Shown: in pieces, positions 17,658 to 26,434 of the stretch
Position numbering within the stretch: position 1 is the first letter of the stretch
Layout: each line of letters begins with the position of its first letter
NCBI GenBank assembly: GCA_003252075.1
Contig: QKDO01000113.1
Coordinates: 29,506 to 93,505 of the forward strand
Length of the DNA: 64,000 nt
Source of the DNA: Nitrospirota bacterium
GTDB taxonomy: Bacteria > Nitrospirota > Thermodesulfovibrionia > Thermodesulfovibrionales > UBA6898
Direction of reading: 5' to 3'
Notes under the pieces: generated by a model
Told to the model about the DNA's origin: nothing
The model's input: the letters and a program-made list of their open reading frames with translations, nothing else
Database searches by the model: none
Program-made: the position numbers and the translations under genes

Positions 17658-19333
17658 TACATCTCCACCTGCGTCACGCGCAGGACTTCGTCAATCGTAG
17701 TGACCCCTTTTATTATCTTCTCAATGCCGTCTTCCCTGAGCGTTCGCATGCCGAGTTCAATGGCCTTGTCTTTCATTTCCTTGATGGTCGCCCGTTTCAT
17801 GATAAGCTCCCGTATCGGTCCTGAAACGGGTAAGACCTCAAATATACCAATTCTGCCCTTATATCCCGTGCCGGAACATGCATCGCAGCCTTTGCCTGTC
17901 CACACCTCTCTGATATCCGCACTGATCTTTTTCAGTACATCTGCGGGCAGATCCTCACGGGTCTTACAGAACGGGCATATCCGCCTGACCAGTCTTTGTG
18001 CCATGACACATATCAGGGTCGATGCAACGAGATAATTTTCTATGCCCATATCCATAAGCCGGGTGATGGCTCCGGGGGCATCGTTCGTGTGAAGCGTGCT
18101 GAAAAGCAGGTGGCCGGTCAGGGCAGCGTGAATGGCGATACTGGCGGTTTCCATGTCACGGATCTCACCAACCATGATGATGTCGGGGTCCTGCCGTACA
18201 ATGTGCCGGAGACCGCTCGCAAAGGTCAGCCCTATCTTCGGCCTTACCTGTATCTGATTAATGCCGGGCATAAGATATTCCACGGGCTCTTCAACGGTGA
18301 TGATCTTCTTTTCCGCCGAATTGATCACGGCAAGGGAAGCATAAAGGGTTGTTGATTTTCCGCTTCCAGTCGGACCGGTGATCAGGATCATGCCGTAGGG
18401 CTTCTTGATGACGTCCTCGTAGATATCAAGAATTGTCCTGTCAAATCCGATGTCTTCGAGTGTAATGAAGGACGCCTCTTTGTCCAGCAGTCGCATCACT
18501 ACGCTCTCTCCGTAAACGGTCGGGATCGTCGATACTCTGATGTCGATATTCCTGCCAGAGGACGCAACCTTTATCCTGCCGTCCTGGGGCAGTCTTCTTT
18601 CCGCAATATTCATCTGAGACAGAAGCTTGATTCTCGAGGAAACAGCAGAATACATTCTCGCAGGAAGCGTTTCCTTTTCGTACAACACGCCGTCAATGCG
18701 GTAGCGAACACGGACATTGAATTCTCCCGGCTCCACATGGATGTCACTAGCTCTGTCCCTCACAGCATTCTCAATGATAAGGTTCACCACCTGTATTATG
18801 CCTTTTTCCTGCGCCAGATCTCTGAGGTGGCTTATCTCTCCGGTCAAATCGGCGCTGGCAATGTCCTCTTCTGCAGTCCCTTCAATGAGTCTCTGCATTA
18901 CCGCACTCCGGGACCCCTGAAGCATCTCAAGTTGCTGAAGGATCTCGGTCTTTCTGGCAAGGACGACTTTCAGTTCATATTCGAAGGATGATCTCAGTGA
19001 ATCGATCCCTTCAGAATTTACCGGGTCCCCCGTTGCCACAGTGAGGACACCGCTGTCAAGAGCTACAGGAAGTAGCAGGTTCTTCTCAAGAAAAGCAAAT
19101 GATACCTTGTCCAGGGGGATCTGCTCCGGGAACTCCGCCGCATCAAGAAGCGGCAGATGGAACTGGACGGACAGAGCCCGGTAGATCTCGCCTTCGGGAA
19201 CGCCCTGCTCCATCAGAAGCTCACCAAAACGTCGGGCATTGCCCTCGTTAGCCTGGGTTTCAAGAACCCGCTGTATCTGCTCCTCCGTCACCATGCCGGT
19301 TCCAAGGAGTATCTGCCCGATCTTTTTATGCAT
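17657..19333 (-). CDS. gspE: Type II secretion traffic ATPase
   Basis: Hexameric cytoplasmic ATPase that powers pseudopilus assembly, 558 residues. An MshEN-type N-terminal domain (about 1-140) comes first, then the motor with Walker A GPTGSGKST, the Asp box, Walker B IIMVGEIRD and the His box. A zinc-binding tetracysteine insert (CPFCKT and CDACSGTGY) near 440-490 is typical of GspE/PilB. It starts 3 bases after the 58-codon gene and heads gspE-K-L-M-C-D. No gspF lies in this set. Confidence 0.95.
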   Translation of the reverse strand: MHKKIGQILLGTGMVTEEQIQRVLETQANEGNARRFGELLMEQGVPEGEIYRALSVQFHLPLLDAAEFPEQIPLDKVSFAFLEKNLLLPVALDSGVLTVATGDPVNSEGIDSLRSSFEYELKVVLARKTEILQQLEMLQGSRSAVMQRLIEGTAEEDIASADLTGEISHLRDLAQEKGIIQVVNLIIENAVRDRASDIHVEPGEFNVRVRYRIDGVLYEKETLPARMYSAVSSRIKLLSQMNIAERRLPQDGRIKVASSGRNIDIRVSTIPTVYGESVVMRLLDKEASFITLEDIGFDRTILDIYEDVIKKPYGMILITGPTGSGKSTTLYASLAVINSAEKKIITVEEPVEYLMPGINQIQVRPKIGLTFASGLRHIVRQDPDIIMVGEIRDMETASIAIHAALTGHLLFSTLHTNDAPGAITRLMDMGIENYLVASTLICVMAQRLVRRICPFCKTREDLPADVLKKISADIREVWTGKGCDACSGTGYKGRIGIFEVLPVSGPIRELIMKRATIKEMKDKAIELGMRTLREDGIEKIIKGVTTIDEVLRVTQVEM

Positions 19334-19336
19334 GGC

Positions 19337-19513
19337 TCATCTCGTTGAAATCCCCGGCACTGTTGCATGCAGGTACGTGAAGTCTTCATCTTTATACATC
19401 TTCCGCAACGTCATAAAGTGCACCCAGGGATTCGGTCTGTACCCTCCGTTACGTATATACGTTTTGTAATGCCGTATAAATACGCTGCCGAAATTATCGA
19501 TAATTCCGATCAT
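19337..19513 (-). CDS. Small uncharacterised protein (58 aa) between alr and gspE
   Basis: A 58-codon open frame that I do not recognise. Support for it being a gene is threefold. Its ATG overlaps the alr stop as ATGA. A GGAGGG lies 8 bases upstream. It fills the gap so tightly that gspE starts 3 bases after its stop. The product is basic and aromatic-rich (YRPNPWVHFMTLRKMYK in the middle) with no membrane segment, no cysteines and no signal peptide. A cytoplasmic role linked to its neighbours is possible; function is unknown. Confidence 0.7.
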   Translation of the reverse strand: MIGIIDNFGSVFIRHYKTYIRNGGYRPNPWVHFMTLRKMYKDEDFTYLHATVPGISTR

Positions 19514-20607
19514 GAAACGTATTCCCTCCGCGACCTACTTCCCAGCGACGTCAATACCTCATAGGGAATCGTGCCGCTCCTGCGGGACAATTCGGTTGCG
19601 GTGATCACCTGTCCCTTCTGTGCGCCGAGAATTACTACCTCATCACCCACTGATACGCGACCTGCATCAGTAACATCAAGCATGGTCAGATCCATACAGA
19701 CCCTGCCGACGACAGGGACTCTGTAACCGCCCACGAGCATCTCCGCGTTATTTGAAAAAAGCCTGTTATATCCGTCAGCATATCCGAGAGAAACCACGGC
19801 AATCCTGCTCTCCCGTTTTGTTACAAAGGTTCTTCCATAACTGACCGGTACGCCTGTCGGGAGGTTCCTGACTGCTAGGACCTGTGTTTTGATTTTCATG
19901 ACCGGTTCAAGGCCAAAACTGTTGTCAGCGGATAAATACCCATAAAGGGCAATTCCCGGCCGCACGGCATCAAGCATTGCATCAGGCAGACAGAAAACGG
20001 CAGCACTATTCGCCATATGGCGGATAAGTCTTCCTGCAGTCTTCTTTGCGATTTCCGCGTGAATCTCCCTGAAATGAGTGAGCTGATGAACAGCAAAAGA
20101 CCGATCAGCAAGATCTGCCTCAGAAAAATGACTGAGCAATCCTTCAAGGACAAGGCCCTCAAGACCTGCAATCTCAACGGCATCGGCTACAGCAGATCCT
20201 TCCCCCAGCCCCATCCTTCCCATGCCGGTATCAACCTTGATATGTACCGGCAAAGCCCTGTTCCGCTTCCTCGCTTCATTGCTAAAAGCAACTGCAGCCC
20301 CCTTGTCATGAATGACAGGGATGAGGTCAAGATCAAAAAATGCTGAGATGTCTGTCTGGTCAAAAAGAACGAGGATCTTAGCCTCGATACCAGCACTTCT
20401 AAGCTGCTTTGCCTCCTCCACAAAAGCAACCGCAAGAAAGTCAGCACCCTGATTAACAAGAGTGCGAGCAACCTCAACTGAACCGTGGCCGTAAGCATCA
20501 GCCTTAACGACAGCTATAACCGGTTTATACCCCGATTTTGCCTGTATCGTATGCAGATTATGCAGAAGGGCCGATCGGTCTATCTCTGCAACAGCTCCCC
20601 TATGCAC
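19510..20607 (-). CDS. alr: Alanine racemase
   Basis: PLP enzyme that makes D-alanine for peptidoglycan. The PLP lysine is in AVVKADAYGHG near the N-terminus, and the second catalytic base Tyr is in VSYGRTFVT. Two GTG starts are possible. I prefer 20607: AAGG lies about 5 bases upstream and the product then begins directly at the conserved AEIDRSALLHNL, with 365 residues. The one at 20652 would prepend 15 lysine/arginine-rich residues read out of frame through the tatA tail. The chosen start overlaps tatA by 8 bases. The gene ends in an ATGA overlap with the 58-codon gene. Confidence 0.94.
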   Translation of the reverse strand: MHRGAVAEIDRSALLHNLHTIQAKSGYKPVIAVVKADAYGHGSVEVARTLVNQGADFLAVAFVEEAKQLRSAGIEAKILVLFDQTDISAFFDLDLIPVIHDKGAAVAFSNEARKRNRALPVHIKVDTGMGRMGLGEGSAVADAVEIAGLEGLVLEGLLSHFSEADLADRSFAVHQLTHFREIHAEIAKKTAGRLIRHMANSAAVFCLPDAMLDAVRPGIALYGYLSADNSFGLEPVMKIKTQVLAVRNLPTGVPVSYGRTFVTKRESRIAVVSLGYADGYNRLFSNNAEMLVGGYRVPVVGRVCMDLTMLDVTDAGRVSVGDEVVILGAQKGQVITATELSRRSGTIPYEVLTSLGSRSRREYVS

Positions 20608-20818
20608 CTTTTCCTTTTTCTTCTGCTCCCTTTTCTGAGTCCGGTTCCGCACCCTTTTTGGGTGTCACATCTATTTCGTCAAGCTCAGTAGAAGCTTTTT
20701 TGAAGTTTTTTATCGCTTTTCCCATACCGCTCGCCAGTTCAGGCAACCTCTTGGCTCCGAAAAGCACCAGAATGATGATAAGAATGATGACCAATTCCTG
20801 CATCCCGAGACCAAACAT
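20600..20818 (-). CDS. tatA: Twin-arginine translocase subunit TatA
   Basis: Pore-forming subunit of the Tat pathway, which exports folded cofactor-bearing proteins. The ATG at 20818 follows AAAGGAGG and gives MFGLGMQELVIILIIILVLF, the standard single span. The conserved FGAKRLPELASGMGKAIKNF amphipathic helix and a charged tail follow. It has 72 residues. Substrates in this window include the hydrogenase small subunit and HybA, both with twin-arginine signals. tatC is not here. Confidence 0.94.
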   Translation of the reverse strand: MFGLGMQELVIILIIILVLFGAKRLPELASGMGKAIKNFKKASTELDEIDVTPKKGAEPDSEKGAEEKGKGA

Positions 20819-20868
20819 ATATATAACCTCCTTTGACAGCCTTGTCAGCAACCAATCGTCGCTGCTTC

Positions 20869-21444
20869 TCAGATATGTATAACGAGATTTCTATACTCTT
20901 CAACCGTGTTAATATTGACAAAGGATTTTCCTTCTGGGTCTACACGTAACACCTCCTCTTCCGGAATAAACTGCACGGTTATGTCCTGTAGCAGGTCCCA
21001 CATCGCCTTCTTGTTCTGTCGTATCCTCTCCGCTAGCTGCGGTACTAAGCGCTGGGAATAGATGCCGAGAAGCGGTTGGGGAAACCCTTTGTGCATGGGC
21101 AGAACAGCGTCCTGTCCCTGAAACTTCTTCTTGATTAATGCTATGACTTCCGGTTTGATGAACGGCATATCGCAAGCCATGAAAAACAGTTCCGGTGCGC
21201 CGGTGCTGATAAAGGAAGAATATATCCCGCTGATGGGACCCCGTTGCTCCACGATATCTCCGATGAGCGGCAGACCGAGATAGAAAAAAAGCTCAGGGGT
21301 ATTCGTGCTTATTAATACGGCCGCGAAGTGCTTCGTGAGCAACTCAGCCGTCGCCTCAATAATCCTCTTGCCCTTAATTTCGGCAAGAGCCTTGTGAGAC
21401 TGAAAACGACGATTTTCTCCGCCAGCCAGTATAATAGCTTTCAT
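20869..21444 (-). CDS. mobA: Molybdenum cofactor guanylyltransferase-type nucleotidyltransferase
   Basis: Transfers GMP to molybdopterin to make the bis-MGD cofactor of formate dehydrogenases and similar oxidoreductases. The N-terminus IILAGGENRRFQSHKALAEI carries the GGxxxR and K signature. ACDMPFIKPE provides the metal-binding Asp. It has 191 residues. It heads the mobA-tatA-alr-gsp run; the gap to tatA is 50 bases. Pairing of molybdenum cofactor and Tat genes is logical since many bis-MGD enzymes are Tat-exported. Confidence 0.9.
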   Translation of the reverse strand: MKAIILAGGENRRFQSHKALAEIKGKRIIEATAELLTKHFAAVLISTNTPELFFYLGLPLIGDIVEQRGPISGIYSSFISTGAPELFFMACDMPFIKPEVIALIKKKFQGQDAVLPMHKGFPQPLLGIYSQRLVPQLAERIRQNKKAMWDLLQDITVQFIPEEEVLRVDPEGKSFVNINTVEEYRNLVIHI

Positions 21445-21571
21445 AAAGATATATTTTTATAGTTTATTAAAAAATTCCTTCCAATACAAGGAAAAAACTC
21501 TTTCTTATGAAAGAATTTTTCCTTGCTCAAACTGATGAGATTTGTTTAAATAGAGCATATCGGGTATGAGT

Positions 21572-21748
21572 TACCTGCCCTGCAGGTGATATGTGAAAAA
21601 GTTGATCCGGCAAATTAGATCTTTCGGGAGCCTGTGTAATGCACTGGTGTGCATATTGGCCATGTGCCAAAAGCCTGAAGGTGCATTTAAGGCACCCACC
21701 TATATTTTAGGCGGATCTGATTCTTCACATACACGGCAGGGCGGGTTT
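21572..21748 (+). ncRNA. ssrS: 6S RNA
   Basis: Regulatory RNA that mimics an open promoter and traps sigma-70 holoenzyme in stationary phase. The stretch folds into one long irregular rod. CCTGCCCTGC (21574-21583) pairs with GCAGGGCGGG (21736-21745). TATGTGAA (21590-21597) pairs with TTCACATA (21724-21731). GATCCG (21604-21609) pairs with CGGATC (21712-21717). A large internal bubble and small apical hairpins follow (TTGGC/GCCAA at 21656-21670; GGTGC/GCACC at 21680-21696). The length of about 180 bases and a GGCACCCACCT stretch on the 3' side of the bubble fit 6S RNAs. Position just upstream of rarA is where 6S RNA sits in Bacillus and several other phyla. Ends are estimated. Confidence 0.8.
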
Positions 21749-21840
21749 CTGATTATCCTTATTACAAAGCTGTTGTCTGTGGTCAAGGCGCTTTTGGCTG
21801 GTAGCATAGAGAGGTCTCATAGAGAAAACAAGGGATGTCG

Positions 21841-21862
21841 ACCTGCTAAGACAGGTTTTTTT
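21841..21862 (+). terminator. Intrinsic terminator downstream of 6S RNA
   Basis: ACCTG (21841-21845) pairs with CAGGT (21852-21856), followed by a run of seven T. It lies about 90 bases past the mature 6S end, so a longer precursor is implied, and about 95 bases before rarA. Confidence 0.75.
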
Positions 21863-21955
21863 ATACATTCGTCTGTAAATATTCATCATTACCTTCCCCT
21901 TCTCTCTTTGCCAAAAGACCTCGCGAGACCATAGTCCAGCTGAAAGCTGGGGAAT

Positions 21956-23233
21956 TTGGATCTATTCAGGAACGAAAAAAGAGCGGCGCCGCTCGCGTGG
22001 AGAATGCAACCCGAGGATTTTGATGAATTCCTTGGCCAGCCGCATCTTCTTGAGCAGCAGAAACCGCTCAGGCGCCTTATAGAAGAAGACAAAATCGTTT
22101 CGGTAATATTCTTTGGCCCCCCCGGAACAGGAAAGACTGCCCTTGCTCATATTATCGCCAGAAAGACAAAAGCCCGATTTATCGCTATCAATGCAGTTAC
22201 TGCGGGAATCAAGGACATTCGGGAGGCGGTTGAATCGTCTCGAGGTGAGCGCTCGATTCTTTTTGTGGACGAAATCCATCGCTTCAACAAGACGCAGCAG
22301 GATGCCCTTCTTCCCCACGTTGAACAGGGAGAGATCATCCTTGTGGGAGCATCAACCCAGAATCCGTATTTCTCCCTCGTCCCGGCTCTTTCCTCCCGTT
22401 CTCTCATTTTTTCCTTCAGACCGATTCCGGCACCAGATTTAAGAACGCTCATCTCCCGGGCAGTGTCCGACAAGAAAGGGCTGGGAACGTACAAGGTGAC
22501 CCTTCATCCGGACGCTGCCGAATATATCGCTTCGATCAGTGAGGGAGATGCCCGAAGGGCATTAAACATTCTTGAACTTTCATTTCTCTCTTTGCTCCGG
22601 GGAGGAAGTGACGGCATTGACATTACCCTTGAACAGGTGAAAGAAGTTACCCAGAACCGGTCTATCTACTACGATGAGGACGACCATTATAACACGGCAT
22701 CTGCCTTCATCAAGAGCATGCGTGGTTCTGATCCCGATGCAACTGTTTACTGGATGGCGAAGATGCTGGAGGCCGGAGAAGACCCCCTGTTTATTGCACG
22801 GAGAATCATTATATGTGCTGCAGAGGACATCGGGAATGCTGACCCTCAGGCGCTGGCAACGGCGGTCTCCGCACTTCACGCGCTTGAGAAGATCGGCATG
22901 CCGGAGGGAAGGATTCCCCTTGCCATGGCTGCACTCTATATTGCCGTTGCACCGAAAAGCAACGCTGCATATCTGGCCATTGACAAGGCAATCGAGGCCA
23001 TAAAAAATGAGCCTCTCCAGGACGTGCCTGATCACCTTAAGGATGCCAGCTACGCAAGTGCGAAAAAGCTGGGATCCGGGATAGGATATCTCTATCCTCA
23101 CGATTTTGTTCAGCATATTGCCAAACAGGCATACATGCCGGAATCAAGATCTTTTTATAACCCATCTGACGAGGGCTTTGAGAAAGTAATACAAAAGAGA
23201 CTGCAGAAAAGGAGGGAAATACAGGATGGATAG
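21956..23233 (+). CDS. rarA: Replication-associated recombination AAA+ ATPase RarA (MgsA)
   Basis: AAA+ clamp-loader-like ATPase that acts at stalled replication forks and recombination intermediates. Walker A is GPPGTGKT (about residues 50-57), Walker [11 protein letters not shown] with sensor 1 [11 protein letters not shown]-terminal tetramerisation domain follows. It has 425 residues. It starts at TTG (21956) after GGGG, the only start that keeps the conserved beginning. It overlaps the RNase Y gene by 8 bases. Confidence 0.94.
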   Translation: MDLFRNEKRAAPLAWRMQPEDFDEFLGQPHLLEQQKPLRRLIEEDKIVSVIFFGPPGTGKTALAHIIARKTKARFIAINAVTAGIKDIREAVESSRGERSILFVDEIHRFNKTQQDALLPHVEQGEIILVGASTQNPYFSLVPALSSRSLIFSFRPIPAPDLRTLISRAVSDKKGLGTYKVTLHPDAAEYIASISEGDARRALNILELSFLSLLRGGSDGIDITLEQVKEVTQNRSIYYDEDDHYNTASAFIKSMRGSDPDATVYWMAKMLEAGEDPLFIARRIIICAAEDIGNADPQALATAVSALHALEKIGMPEGRIPLAMAALYIAVAPKSNAAYLAIDKAIEAIKNEPLQDVPDHLKDASYASAKKLGSGIGYLYPHDFVQHIAKQAYMPESRSFYNPSDEGFEKVIQKRLQKRREIQDG

Positions 23234-24788
23234 CATGACATATATTGCCATTGCTGCTTTCGTGGGAATCGCCGTTGGTCTCCTGATGAGCCTCATTTAT
23301 AGGAGCGCCCTGAAAGGACAGAAGAGCTCCATTGAGGCAGAAAGAAACAAGATTGTTGAGAACGCAGGAAAAGAAGCTGAGAATATCAAGAAAGAGGCGA
23401 CGCTGGAGGCTAAAGACATTGTCTATCAGGCCAAAAATGATGCTGAAAAGGAACTGCGCGAACGGCGTTCCGATGTAAATCAGCTCGAGAAACGCCTTCG
23501 CCAGAAAGAAGAGACCCTTGACCGAAAATTCGACCAGATCGAGAAACGCGAACATGAATTGAGCAAGCGCGAGCGGGAATATAGCGCAAAAGAACGGTCT
23601 GTCCAGGAAAAGGAGGCGACATATTTTCAACTCGTAAGGGAACAAACGGAAGCGCTTGAAAAGATCTCCGGGATATCTGTCGAAGAGGCAAAACAGGAGA
23701 TCCTCAGAAGAACCGAAGAAGATTCCCGCCTCGAAATTGCCAAGCTCATTAAGAAGATCGAGGATGAGGCCAAGGAGAATGCAGAGAAGAAGTCTAAAGA
23801 GATACTCGGCTTTGCCATCCAGCGCTACGCAAGCGATTATGTTGCTGATGCGACCGTAAGTGCGGTAAGCCTTCCCGGTGACGAGATGAAGGGCAGGATC
23901 ATCGGGAGAGAAGGAAGAAACATCAGGGCTCTCGAGGCTGCGACCGGTGTAGATCTCATTGTGGACGATACTCCTGAGATGGTCACGCTTTCAGGATTCG
24001 ACCCGGTGCGTCGTGAGATCGCAAAGCTCTCGCTGGAACGTCTCATTGCTGACGGCCGTATTCATCCCACCCGGATCGAAGAAGTTGTCGAAAAGGTCAG
24101 GAAGGAGGTGGATGCCAATATCCGGGAAGAGGGAGAAAAAGCTGTCTTTGATCTTGGTTTGTCAGGTATTCACCCCGAACTGATCAAGACGCTCGGCAGA
24201 TTGAAATATCGGACCTCATACGGACAGAACATGCTACAACATTCCCGTGAAGTAGCCTACCTTGCAGGCATGATGGCTGGAGAACTCGGCGTTGATACGA
24301 AGCTGGCCAAGCGCGCAGGGCTTCTGCACGATCTCGGCAAGGCTATTGACCATGAGACAGAAGGATCTCACCAGGAGATTGGCTCCAATCTTGCAAAAAA
24401 ATTCGGAGAAAACTATAAGGTCGTGAATGCCATTTATTCCCATCACGGTGATGCAGATCCGTTGACCGTTGAGGCGGCACTCGTCGCTGCTGCTGATGCA
24501 CTTTCTGCCGCTAGGCCCGGTGTCAGAAGGGAAAGCATAGAACACTATCTGAAACGTCTGGAGGAGCTCGAGAAACTCGCATTGTCATTCAAAGGTGTTG
24601 AAAAATGCTATGCCATACAGGCTGGCCGGGAAATCAGAATTATCGTAAAACCCGAAGAAGTAAATGATGAGCTCTCTGCGATGATTGCCCGTGATCTCTC
24701 AAAAAAAATCGAGGCGGAAATGTCCTATCCGGGTCAGATCAAGGTCACGGTCATTCGGGAATCGCGTCATGTCGAATATGCAAAATAG
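23226..24788 (+). CDS. rny: Ribonuclease Y
   Basis: Membrane-anchored endoribonuclease that starts mRNA decay. One N-terminal span (about residues 5-22), a long coiled coil (about 35-190), a KH domain ([19 protein letters not shown], near 220) and an HD phosphohydrolase domain with HDLGKAID near 370. The 520-residue length is typical. It shares the window with RNase G, so the cell has both an RNase Y-type and an RNase E/G-type enzyme. ymdB follows 36 bases on, the classic rny-ymdB pair. Confidence 0.97.
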   Translation: MDSMTYIAIAAFVGIAVGLLMSLIYRSALKGQKSSIEAERNKIVENAGKEAENIKKEATLEAKDIVYQAKNDAEKELRERRSDVNQLEKRLRQKEETLDRKFDQIEKREHELSKREREYSAKERSVQEKEATYFQLVREQTEALEKISGISVEEAKQEILRRTEEDSRLEIAKLIKKIEDEAKENAEKKSKEILGFAIQRYASDYVADATVSAVSLPGDEMKGRIIGREGRNIRALEAATGVDLIVDDTPEMVTLSGFDPVRREIAKLSLERLIADGRIHPTRIEEVVEKVRKEVDANIREEGEKAVFDLGLSGIHPELIKTLGRLKYRTSYGQNMLQHSREVAYLAGMMAGELGVDTKLAKRAGLLHDLGKAIDHETEGSHQEIGSNLAKKFGENYKVVNAIYSHHGDADPLTVEAALVAAADALSAARPGVRRESIEHYLKRLEELEKLALSFKGVEKCYAIQAGREIRIIVKPEEVNDELSAMIARDLSKKIEAEMSYPGQIKVTVIRESRHVEYAK

Positions 24789-24824
24789 ACCGCTGCCCTA
24801 TTCTGCAGATACGGACAACGGAAA

Positions 24825-25607
24825 ATGAAGTTGCTCTTTATCGGCGACATTGTCGGCAAGGTGGGAAGGAACGCGGTCCGGGCGTCCCTTCCCGGTCTTG
24901 TGGACAAGTATAAGCTTGACATGGTAATTGCCAATGGAGAGAATATTGCCGGCGGTTTTGGCCTGACTGTGAATCTGGTAAACGACCTTTATGCCATGGG
25001 TGTCCATGTCATAACGACCGGCAACCACGTTTGGGATAAGAAGGACTTTGTAAGCTATATCTCAAAGGACAACCGCGTTCTCCGGCCTGCCAACTTTGCT
25101 CCGGGGGTCCCCGGTTATGGAAGCATTATCTACAGGATTCCTGACGGCACCAAGGTCGCGGTCCTGAACCTTTCGGGCAGGGTCTTCATGTCCAATATGG
25201 ACTGTCCGTTTCGTAAGGCCATGTCAGAGATTGAAGCTTTGGCAGATGAGACAAACATCATTATCATAGATTTTCATGCAGAGGCAACCTCCGAAAAGAT
25301 TGCTTTCGGTTATTTTGTTGACGGTAAGGCCAGCGCCGTCATCGGCACGCATACACATGTCCAGACAGCTGATGAAAAGATCCTTCAGCACGGGACGGCA
25401 TATATCACCGATGTCGGCATGACCGGTCCTGCCTACTCGGTTATCGGAATTGAAGTGGACCAGATCATACAGAGATTCCTCACGGGAATGCCGGACAGGT
25501 TTGAAACTGCACAGGGCGACGGGATATTATCTGCAGTTGTGGTAGATATTAATGCTGTGACCGGAAAGGCTACGGCGATACAGCGAATACAGCTCAGCTA
25601 TCCGTAG
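24825..25607 (+). CDS. YmdB-family metallophosphoesterase
   Basis: Calcineurin-like phosphodiesterase of the TIGR00282/YmdB type. In Bacillus it hydrolyses cyclic nucleotides and affects biofilm and motility decisions. Metal ligands are seen in FIGDIVGKVGRN (Asp), ANGENIAGG (Glu/Asn), TTGNHVWD (Asn, His), DFHAEATSEK (His) and GTHTHVQT (His). It has 260 residues. It follows rny and converges on hypC, with the two coding ends overlapping by 10 bases and no terminator between. Confidence 0.92.
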   Translation: MKLLFIGDIVGKVGRNAVRASLPGLVDKYKLDMVIANGENIAGGFGLTVNLVNDLYAMGVHVITTGNHVWDKKDFVSYISKDNRVLRPANFAPGVPGYGSIIYRIPDGTKVAVLNLSGRVFMSNMDCPFRKAMSEIEALADETNIIIIDFHAEATSEKIAFGYFVDGKASAVIGTHTHVQTADEKILQHGTAYITDVGMTGPAYSVIGIEVDQIIQRFLTGMPDRFETAQGDGILSAVVVDINAVTGKATAIQRIQLSYP

Positions 25608-25867
25608 GACTGCCGGCCGTCTGCTTCTGCATTCCCCATTTCTTTTGATACATCTTCGATGATTGCGGTTATTACTTTCAGGGCTTCCTGTGCAGCTGTT
25701 TCATCAACCTTTTGGATGGCAAATCCGGCATGGACGAGCACATACTCGCCAATCTTGACCTCCTCAGGCAGCAGCATGAGGTTTATCTCTCTGCGGGCAC
25801 CGTACACGTCTACAATAGCCCTGAATTGATCCTTCTCGATGATCTTCGATGGTATTGCAAGGCACAT
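25598..25867 (-). CDS. hypC: Hydrogenase maturation chaperone HypC/HybG
   Basis: Small chaperone that carries the Fe(CN)2CO unit with HypD and delivers it to the hydrogenase large subunit. The N-terminal MCLAIPSKI contains the essential Cys2. The 89 residues form the OB-like fold of the family (INLMLLPEEVKIGEYVLVHAG). It is the last gene of the hydrogenase operon, 9 bases after the protease gene, where hybG sits in E. coli. hypA, B, D, E and F are not in the window. Confidence 0.95.
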   Translation of the reverse strand: MCLAIPSKIIEKDQFRAIVDVYGARREINLMLLPEEVKIGEYVLVHAGFAIQKVDETAAQEALKVITAIIEDVSKEMGNAEADGRQSYG

Positions 25868-25876
25868 GACGTTAAT

Positions 25877-26434
25877 CTAAACCTTTCCCCAGATGCTCTG
25901 TTTCTGCGAAATCTCATGCTGTTCAAGCTTTTCCACTTTACAGCCTATCCCTCTTAGATCTTCCACGACGACTTCCAGCAGGTGGTCAAGTCCGCTTTTT
26001 ACTTCCCGGGAAAGACCGATTCCCAGGACAATATTTTTGGGCTCGATGCCAAAAAGAACAAGTCGTTTCGGCAGCTCATCAGTCAACGTAGCGGCGGCAA
26101 GAAGGTCAGAGATGCCAAGCTGATGAGGAGAGATTCTCGTTCTGAACTGCGCCGGAACGTCCTCTCCCTCCACTTTGAGTACCGTGCCCGGCTGATTGCC
26201 GCTTTTGATCGCATCGACAATGATGAGGTAATCCCTGCCCGAAATATAGGAGAGGAGTTCGATTCCCGAAGTACCGCCGTCGAGCAGTTCAACGTTATCC
26301 GGGAACAGATATCTCCTCTGCAGTTCCTCTACCGCCCTAATGCCGATACCTTCATCTGTCATCAGGATGCTGCCGACGCCCATAACGAGGACATTGGGCA
26401 GCTCTCCTGCTGACGACAATGGTGACATGCTCAT
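25877..26434 (-). CDS. hybD: Hydrogenase maturation endopeptidase
   Basis: Nickel-dependent peptidase that removes the C-terminal tail of the large subunit once Ni is inserted. Metal-binding acidic and His residues appear in DEGIGIRAVEEL, in VDAIKSGNQPG and in SPHQLG. It has 185 residues. Its ATG overlaps the stop of hybC as TAATG. Because the large subunit here carries a predicted selenocysteine, this peptidase would be processing a selenoprotein. Confidence 0.94.
   Translation of the reverse strand: MSMSPLSSAGELPNVLVMGVGSILMTDEGIGIRAVEELQRRYLFPDNVELLDGGTSGIELLSYISGRDYLIIVDAIKSGNQPGTVLKVEGEDVPAQFRTRISPHQLGISDLLAAATLTDELPKRLVLFGIEPKNIVLGIGLSREVKSGLDHLLEVVVEDLRGIGCKVEKLEQHEISQKQSIWGKV

Larger units (their letters stand above)
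21445..21955. other. Intergenic region mobA / 6S RNA / rarA
   Basis: About 510 bases without protein genes. It holds an A/T-rich inverted repeat (21490-21504 with 21509-21522) upstream of mobA, the 6S RNA at about 21572-21748, and an intrinsic terminator at 21841-21862. The rest, including 21863-21955 before rarA, shows nothing I can name. Confidence 0.6.

Noticed and set aside
21593..21934. 113-codon open frame upstream of rarA
   Set aside because: It lies inside the 6S RNA and its terminator, has no ribosome-binding site, and its product is not protein-like.
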